Shown here piece after piece: positions 56,511 through 64,000 of a stretch of DNA of 64,000 bases. The number at the start of each line of letters is the position of its first letter. The first letter of the stretch is position 1. This DNA comes from Euphorbia lathyris (Eukaryota; Streptophyta; Magnoliopsida; Malpighiales; Euphorbiaceae). The DNA lies in the NCBI RefSeq assembly GCF_963576675.1, contig NC_088918.1:35683501-35747500 (forward strand), given 5' to 3'. Position numbers and translations under genes: made by a program. Below the pieces are notes generated by a model. The model searched no databases and had not been told where the DNA came from. It worked only from the letters and a program-made list of their open reading frames with translations.

Positions 56511-58327
56511 GTTAGGAGGGAGTTAGGTTCTGTATTTTTTAGCTTCCCAAACTTGCATTCTCTTCCTAGTACTTTTTTTATGAATCCTTTATGCCATCTT
56601 AGAAAAATTCCCAAGCCTGAATGTCGAGTCTTTCTCTGCCGCCAACTCGACATTGTCGTCACTTGCAAGATAAGGCCAAAAACTGGAATTTGGATAAGAT
56701 TTCTAGTTGTATGGAATTATTCCTAGCTTGATGGTCAATCGAATAGATAAAAGATCTAGCGCCTACTTCCCTCAATCTTCATTTCACACTAGATTCATGA
56801 GGTGAAGAAGTGTGTTAATACATTAGACCAGGATTAATCCTCTTTCTAAATGGCGTAACCTTTCTTTACTTAACATAGATTGAATTGAGTTCACACCTCT
56901 CTGATCTCTAAATCTCTATGTTCGATTGACTAAGATTCCCGAACGAGTTTGCTAAGCTTCTTGTGGATCAATGTCACTACCCTTCTCTGCATCATTTACT
57001 AAAACAGTAATCTCATACAACACTCTTGAGCCTAGGAAAGATAAATCGTTCAGAGCTAATAATAAGTAAGAAACTTCCTTCTAACTTTCTCTTTCTTAAC
57101 CAATTCCCTAGGACTTTTCTTTCAAGAATCTTACCACAACAACGTGAAATAGGAAGTGGAGAAAAGGCCCGGTTAAGCACGCTTTTATTGAATTGCATAG
57201 AAATAGAGTCAATCTGATGCTAGCTGAAGCAAAGAATTTCACCAATTCCATAGCAAAAGCAATGCATTATTATAATTCTTACAAGTTAAGAATCAAAGCA
57301 TAGTACATGCTTGGTGAAAAGTGTGTGTGTGAGTGTGGAAGATGGTTGTGAGAAATTGTTGAAAGAAATCACTGAATTTTCTCAAGCACGAAATATACAT
57401 GTACATATTATGGAAGATATCATTCCAATTCATGTTGAACAGCTTATTGATGGAGTGTAAACTCATCTCCACCGTTTTCATAAGGATATCTTTCTCGATG
57501 TACTTGATTTTCTTTATGTTATCTAATAATATATTTGTAAATGATAATAATCTTGATTGCATTCTAAATTACTTTTATTTGTACAAATGCTAGATTGTTA
57601 ATGCTATTGCTTCAGAAATGGACATCATTTTACTGAATTAACTTTTAAGCTATTTTTGTGCATATCGTATGTTAATCTATTTGCTAATTTTGATCTTGTG
57701 AGTTTCTTTTGTTACTAGTTAGCCACTTTCACATCTATTTTAATAGAATCAACTTCTAAATTATTTTTGTTCAAATCAAACTATACAAAAAGTGGCTAAC
57801 TAGGAAGCTGATTTATATGCACAAAATTGATTTAAACTTTTATATAGTTTGATTTTATTTTAGTTTTTTTATGTCTAACTTTGTTTTTTAGAAGAATTTT
57901 TATATCTAACTTTATATACTAACTTTATGTCTTAAATGATTATGCTCTATTTAAAACAACCCATGCATGTGGATGATATTATTTTTTTAATAGTGCATTA
58001 TAATGATTATATATACCTTGCTGCATGCCTATATGTAAATGCATAAATTCATGTAACTGATCAAAATTTTATTTGAATATAGGAAAAAAAATATTAAATA
58101 ACCAGCAATTTTATTCGAAAATAATCTAATCTTTTTCATTTATTTTCTTATACATATTTTTCTCTTTGATTTACCATACAAACTGAAATACACGTGAACA
58201 AGAGGATGCCACGTCTACTTAAAAAGGCAAAGCAAAAAAAAAATGTATGTGATTTTCCAATTTATAAATAAAGCTCTGTGCTTTAAAATTTTGTAAATAA
58301 AAGATAAGTTGCTATGTTTTTTTTTAC
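56511..58327. other. Unresolved, probably repeat-derived DNA
   Basis: 56511-57300 has higher GC content than its surroundings and wording that looks transposon-derived, but I cannot place it in a family. No supported ORF. 57300-58327 is AT-rich intergenic DNA with a GT-rich run near 57318-57335. Confidence 0.35.
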
Positions 58328-58335
58328 AAAATAAT

Positions 58336-58494
58336 GGGTTAGGCTATGCTTATTTTGTTTTTGACAAAGTAAGTCTTACTTTGTTTTTATCACCGTTGGA
58401 TGAACTTACTTTATTAAAGTCCACCATAATCCAATGGTGAAGAAAACAAAGTAAGTTTTATTTTGTTAAAAACAAAGTAACCATAGAATGCACC
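58336..58494. mobile_element. Foldback MITE with 8-bp TSD
   Basis: 159 bp that pairs with itself almost end to end: left CTATGCTTATTTTGTTTTTG and right CATAGAATGCACC belong to long imperfect inverted arms. The inner arms are ATCACCGTTGGAT and ATCCAATGGTGA. Flanks AAAATAAT at 58328-58335 and 58495-58502. The transcript would be a long hairpin. Confidence 0.85.
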
Positions 58495-58502
58495 AAAATA
58501 AT

Positions 58503-59185
58503 ATATTCAAAATTACATTTGTTAAGTTCTGATTAAAATTAAAAATATTTTTATTATATTTTTAAATTATATTTACATATTGATAAAATACAGACTCTAA
58601 AATAAAACGAACTTAATTATTAATTTAGTTCATAAACTGTTAAATTACTAAAAAACGTAAAATATTCACCATATGATTTATGATTTCGATTTAAAAAGCT
58701 GTATTTTGGGGTTGTGTTTTATCAATATATAAGAATAATTTTTTAAATAAAAATACATTATAATCAGAACTTAATAATGTAATTTGAAATACTTTATTTT
58801 ATAAATAAAATATATATACAATAAAAACTTTTAAACAACAAACATCTTTTTGTAAATTAGACAAACCATAGACATTTTGTTTGATACTTTTCTTAAAAAT
58901 AATCATGAACAATTTATTACAATTAACGATGAGTAGTTACATATTGAAAATAACAAAAAAAGACATGGATGCAAAATAATGTCGGTTGCCATTTTTATTT
59001 ATTTTAGAAATTAATAGAGATTTTGTTAAACTAATTAAATTTAATAAAATCCATCACATCTGTTTCAAGCATTACTATCAATCTTCTTGGCATTCATGTT
59101 CCCTAATCTATTCTCACAATTCTCCATTTAAATTACTCTTCTATGAAAAAAAAAAAGAAAAAAAAAATCATCTCTAGGATTAGCC
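58503..59185. other. AT-rich intergenic DNA
   Basis: Nothing supported. A-rich run at about 59147-59167. Confidence 0.4.
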
Positions 59186-59193
59186 ACTTTCAC

Positions 59194-59763
59194 CAGGACG
59201 TAGACAGGGGCCTGGGGAGCCCCGCCCCTCCGGCCGCCGGAACCACTTTGACCCCAGGTAGTTTCGGTCCCCTATCTCAAAAAATAAAAGATCAAGTGTT
59301 GAATTAGCTCCCAAGATGATCCATTAAGTGTTAGGCTTATTCAAAATTCAAAATTTTAATATTTTGGGTATATTAGGTACTCCCTAAATCCAAATTTCTA
59401 ATTTTTTTGGGCCTGTTAGGCTTCTCTAAATCTCAATTTCTAATTTTTTTAGCCTGTTAGACCTCCCTAAATCCAAATTTCTATTTTTTGGCCTTTTAGG
59501 CCCTCCTTAAATCCAAATTATTAATTTTTCTTTTGCTTGGTAGCCCTCTCAAATCAAAATTTTTAGTTTTTTTACATGTTAGGAATCTTAAACAAAATCG
59601 AGCTTAATTTTGAGAAATTGTACATTAATATTTAAAAATTGGTTCTTGACCAATCAAATTATAACACGCATATATACACACAGCAAGTTCGATTTAACAA
59701 AAAAAAATTACAAACGCACGTATAAAATAGGTCCCCAACCGAGTAATCCTGTATTCACCACTG
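59194..59763. mobile_element. hAT-type MITE, copy 2 (inverse orientation to copy 1)
   Basis: 570 bp flanked by an exact 8-bp duplication ACTTTCAC (59186-59193 and 59764-59771). On the minus strand it starts CAGTGGTGAATACAGG and ends with the GC-rich CCCCTGTCTACGTCCTG. It shares the internal 40-bp units with copy 1. It is non-coding. Confidence 0.92.
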
Positions 59764-60067
59764 ACTTTCACCTTTAAAATAAAGATCACACACATCATCC
59801 ATCATTTTTTTTAATTAATACAATATAAATATCATTTTTACTACAATTGTGAAAATGAATGAGGTAAAGCAAAGCTTCATTAATTTCTCATTAAAACTTT
59901 ATAAAATAATATTTACATACTTATATTGTTGCTAAGTGTGCTCAACAAGTAAAGGATCTAATTAAGAAAACAATGACAGAAACAAGTGGCTTGATGAACA
60001 GCCTTTGATCACGATGATTTATGATGGATGGTTGATATGAGTTTGGGCTTTACTACTCTATGCACTA

Positions 60068-60340
60068 GTAGGGGTGTGCATCGGTTCGGTTTAAATCGCA
60101 TACCGAACCGAACCGAGTGACATCAAAATCTGTCAGTAAAATGACTTACTGACGGAATTCTGACGGATTGAAAACCTTCAAATAGACACGTCAGTAAAAC
60201 ATTTTGACGGAACATTGATGGAATAATGTGCCGACGAAGCATTGACGGAAATATTCCATCAACAAATTCTGACGTTTTCTTTGACGATACAACCGCCAAA
60301 ATCTTCTAATGTTTCCACTGACATTAAAATACGGTGCAAC
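60068..60340. repeat. Transposon-end-like segment
   Basis: AGGGGTGTGCATCGGTTCGG followed by CCGAACCGAACCGAG resembles one end of a plant hAT-type element. The next 220 bp repeat short words TGACGGA and GTCAGTAAAA on both strands, like subterminal transposase-binding repeats of CACTA elements. No full boundaries found. Confidence 0.4.
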
Positions 60341-60621
60341 ATAACAAGATGGACTGCTTCTAAAATTGTCTATTGGTGAAAAATGTCTGCAATACCCCTT
60401 GGGCAATTGAAAGGACACTTGCGTGGAAGACAATGAAAGACTTAAATTGTTATATGTACTTCATCAATACCCAGAGATCATTATCGATCTCTTTCTTCTT
60501 GACTCTTCACTTTCTTCTTTATGCGGTGCTTCTCTTTTCTTCTTCAAAATTTGTTCTTCATTATTTTCCAAGAGCAAGACTCTGTTGTTGATCTTTGAGT
60601 TTTGCTCCATAGTAGCCTCCC

Positions 60622-60995
60622 TCAAACTAGATTTGCATAAGGGTTTTGCAAACCTAGTTTGCCCAAAAGAAAATGGAGGTGAGGAGAGTGTTGGGGTTTG
60701 GTAAACAAATCGGCGAGTTGTAAGGCTGAAGAAATAGGCATCAAACAAATGAGACCGGACTGAACACGTTCGTAAATCACATGATAATTAATGTCTATAT
60801 GTTTGGTCCGTTCATGAAAGACGAGGTTCTGGGCGATATGCATGGCGGAGGTATTATCGCATAAGAGAAGAGAAGAAGTCTTTGGGGTAAGGTGCAAATC
60901 ACAAAAAAAGTTGGTGATCCAGTGGAGTTCGTATGATGTAGAGGCCATAGCTCTATATTCTGCCTCAGAATAAGACCTGTAGACGGTGCTCTGCT
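60622..60995 (-). pseudogene. Ty1/copia RNase H fragment
   Basis: The minus strand reads YSEAEYRAMASTSYELHW, then LCDNTSAMHIAQN, ERTKHIDINYHVI and LADLFTKP: the C-terminal RNase H of a copia pol from a lineage other than elements 1-3. It starts abruptly inside the domain. The rest of the element is absent. The sequence after the stop includes GTTTGAGGGAGGCTACTATG, a probable polypurine-tract remnant near 60605-60628. Confidence 0.85.
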
Positions 60996-61870
60996 ATGAG
61001 CGGTCGTGGAACCCGATTACCCTTTACTCCCGCGAGGGAGGAGATGGATTTCCGGCAAATTGGATTCTGTTTTAACATAACACCGTCACTTACCATTTCT
61101 AAGGATGACGCTTATCGCGTCCCTTCCGGTGTATGCATTCTTTATGTTTTATACCTTAACATCTTATCATGTTTTAGGCTAAGGTATTTATATCAGAGTC
61201 GCCACCCGAATTAGATGGTCAGGAACATATTGAAAAAGTTAGATATCATAGGGTTCACAACATGCTATCTCTTGAGAGTTAGGTTCAAGACTTAATCGGT
61301 TATAAGAGTCTGATTAATAAACACGTAGACTTGTCTTTTATTAAAATACCAAATATTTCTATTCCAGATTCAGTTAAATATCGTTTGATCGTTCAAAAGC
61401 GATAAATAAATACTGAAATATAAATTATTACATCATTTCAATAAATGGCACAAATAGCCCTAATACATCAAATTTAGCCCTAGGAATTAAATCTATTAAA
61501 CCTGCAAGACAATAAAAGTTAGCTGCGGGTACAATGGGACCCGTCTTTCGGATATAAACTACGACGCCGGACTCGCTCAAATAGGACTCATTTATTCCTA
61601 AGATCTAACACATAGCATGCTTTTATTCCGAAGCCTAATTTAGACGTCTAAACATATTTAATAGAAATGCCTAAAATACCCCTATCCCGGGATTGAATTT
61701 ATCTTCATTTGCAAAGCTGGCTGAAATGTATTAAATTTACCGAATAAATAGGAAACCTAAACTACCCGGACAAGAAAACAAGATTCTACCCGAAAAGCTC
61801 TCTGTCACCGACTTGGGGAGATCCCGATCGACAAATTCTCTCTCCTTAGACATGCTATGACATATTCTAC
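60996..61870. other. Unresolved repeat-like DNA
   Basis: It contains TATCAGAGTCGCCACC near 61191, wording that I associate with plant LTR-element boundaries, but no element could be bounded. No gene supported. A poly(A) run of about 22 at 61869-61891 closes it. Confidence 0.3.
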
Positions 61871-61891
61871 AAAAAAAAAAAAAAAAAAAAA

Positions 61892-64000
61892 ATTGTAACA
61901 ATTTTTTATTATTAACATAAAAAGACAAAAGAATTCAATATAATTATAGTTTAACCAAATTCTAATGTGGATAAAAAAAAATTTACAAGGGTGGTAATGA
62001 CTAATTTATTTGACATAAGAGTTCTGAATCTGATTATATATGAAAGCGATTTAACATTTGTATCTATAGTTGAAATTTACAAATCAACATCAAACCAAAA
62101 AGTCTTTAATTTGCATTTAGTGACCATTTTAAATGGCCTTTAAATTAGGCCACCAATTAATTTCATATATAATTTTAACATTTTAACCCCTTCATTTACA
62201 ACAAAATTTTCATACTATCAGTGGGAATAAAAACTAATGTGGTAATTTCTTACTTTTCAGGCCAGAAATAAAGAAGACGAAGCTTGACGTACAGGTAAAG
62301 TTGCTTCTAGCCTTGTATCTCTAATTTTGTTTATATATCTGAAAAATTTAGCTCAAATATAAATGATGAATATCCAACTTTATAAGATTAGTTCAATGGT
62401 AACCACGGCTATTAATGAGTCAATGTAGCTCGTAAATTATTTGAGTTCAGTTTGGTCAAAGTTCGGTCAAAACTCGATTTGAATAAACTCGGCTCGAGAC
62501 ATTAACAAGTCGAGCATGAGCTTTTTTTTAAGTTCAGCTCATAAGCTCAATTATTTTTTAATTATTATATATATTTCATCAATCTTTAATTCAAAATAAA
62601 ATAATTAATAACTATGGTAAAAGAAAATATGAGTAATTAGTCATGGATTCTAAATCTCAAGTTCAACTAGTTACAACTCACAATGCCCATAAAAAATATT
62701 TGACTGTTTTAGACATTTGACTAGTTCGAAATTTAGAAATTCAAAGTTCAAATACGAACTGTAAAGAGTAATGAACTTCTCATTTCCCAAGTTATCTCTC
62801 TACACTCTCATCCACACTAGTGGCGTTAAGAACTATCGTCCATATGCAACCACGTCGGTAATCAAGTCATATGTGATATATGTGAGTTTGTTTTCTCTAA
62901 CCACCAGTAACAACTACTATTTTTAGAGCTCGACCATGAAAATGATTGTTTTTTTTTCTAATCTTTTAATAAATTCATATTGAGCATTTTATAGGAATTT
63001 TATATTTTTTTTCTTCTACTACTTAATCTATACATGTATAATGAATCTGTTTTAAGCTGGTCAAGATTCCGTAAAAATTCGATCCGAGAGGGCTTGGTTT
63101 AGAGATTAACGAGCCAATACCAAACCTATCTAGGTTCAGTATTAGTTCGGCTCGTTAACACTCCTAATGTTAACACAAATCAATTATCTTTTTTTTTTTT
63201 TAATACATCGTGATATTCCTTGTTTTCTGAAAAAATGAATTGATGTTTCTCTAAATTTTAAATTAACTGATTAATTTCTTAAAATGATAAACGCATCTTT
63301 CCCAAATCACCTCTTACTCTATCACATGACTAGGAGTTTATCATGTCATTTAAGCAAGTTTAAGCAACTAAAAAGTCATCTTTAAAATTTAGAAATTCAA
63401 TCGCTTAGGAACCCTGATGTATTTAATCACCGATTTTTGAACCAAGTTTAGGGATTGAGACCCCAATATATTCAACAACTTTATTTTCTATTTGTTCACA
63501 CAAATTCATTAAAAGATTTTTTAGAAGAAACCAGTAGTTTCTTCAATAGAAAAAATACATCTTGATGAAAGTAATAGTTTCATGCAGTCTTTATAAGAAA
63601 ATTTTCATAATCTTTTAATGGATCAGATTCACGTATAAACAAAACTTTTATGCATTTCCAAAAAAAAAAAAAAAAAAATCCAATATCACCCATAAAAAAA
63701 GCAGAACACACTCCATATAAGGGGAAAAAACACTCCAAATAATGAAAAAACAATCAAACTTAAAATTGAACGATCAAAAATTTTATTCAATAAAATTTAC
63801 AAAACAAAATGAAGAGTTTTTCTCACTAAAACTGAAAGAAAACCTCAAAGCCAGCTAGAATTTTTTCCTCCTTTATAGGAGTTTGTTTGACATTAGATTG
63901 CTAAGTTAAATCAAATAAAATAAAAATCAAATTGATAAATAAATGCTTAGTTTGCCCTCAACTTGAATTCTAAGATCAATTTTTGAATTCTTGACACGTG
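61892..64000. other. AT-rich intergenic DNA
   Basis: No supported gene. GC-richer patches at about 62440-62520 (AACTCGGCTCGAGAC) and 63070-63165 (TTCGGCTCGTTAACACTCC) resemble ends of a plant non-coding repeat with CTCG words. Poly(A) runs lie near 63659-63679. Confidence 0.35.

Noticed and set aside
61000..61250. Possible LTR boundary at TATCAGAGTCGCCACC
   Set aside because: No matching second LTR, primer site or coding domain in the window. Left as unresolved.

Overview
The window is plant nuclear DNA, almost certainly from a eudicot. Evidence: an R2R3-MYB gene with the usual two introns, plant-type LTR retrotransposons (copia, Sirevirus, Athila), RTE and L1 LINEs, several MITE families, and a nuclear copy of plastid DNA. 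I cannot name the species. Only two host genes are supported: the MYB gene (51327-52368, +) and a small secreted cysteine-rich peptide gene (41768-42013, -). Nearly everything else is transposon-derived.

Left part (1-16560). A Ty1/copia element of Angela/Tork type (element 1, minus strand, 3' end off the left edge) sits inside the pol gene of an Athila-type Ty3/gypsy element. The Athila element resumes at 7254 with its integrase and an env-position ORF, and ends with its 3' LTR at about 16529. It also carries a Harbinger-like MITE (10681-11707) and a solo LTR of the same copia family (13076-15159, TSD ATTTC).

Central part (16560-41340). A decayed CACTA transposase gene (DUF4218/DUF4216-like) was split by a Sirevirus (element 3, 17023-40897, TSD AACTC). 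That Sirevirus was entered in its env-like gene by a second copy of the copia family (element 2, from 25302). The 5' LTR of element 2 took a Mutator-like MITE (26406-29985, 9-bp TSD), and the MITE took a full-length RTE LINE (26602-29862, 19-bp TSD) with an intact 1021-codon ORF. A 5'-truncated L1 lies in the reverse transcriptase of element 2. The 3' ends of elements 2 and 3 are fused at a microhomology junction near 40097.

Right part (41340-64000). This is AT-rich intergenic DNA with the two genes, PIF/Harbinger, hAT, Mutator-like and foldback MITEs (most with readable TSDs), a mosaic of plastid fragments inside a 0.9-kb insertion (48274-49210), a hAT transposase fossil (55098-56510) and a copia RNase H fragment (60622-60995).

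Most notable signals: a run of GC-rich perfect hairpins and three reiterated TTGAG-loop-CTCAA hairpins, both kept in the leaders of the two copia copies; pervasive CTGAGT/ACTCAG and GCTGACC words across the Sirevirus; two LTRs of different structural type on element 2; and a 20-bp perfect hairpin just upstream of the secreted-peptide start codon.
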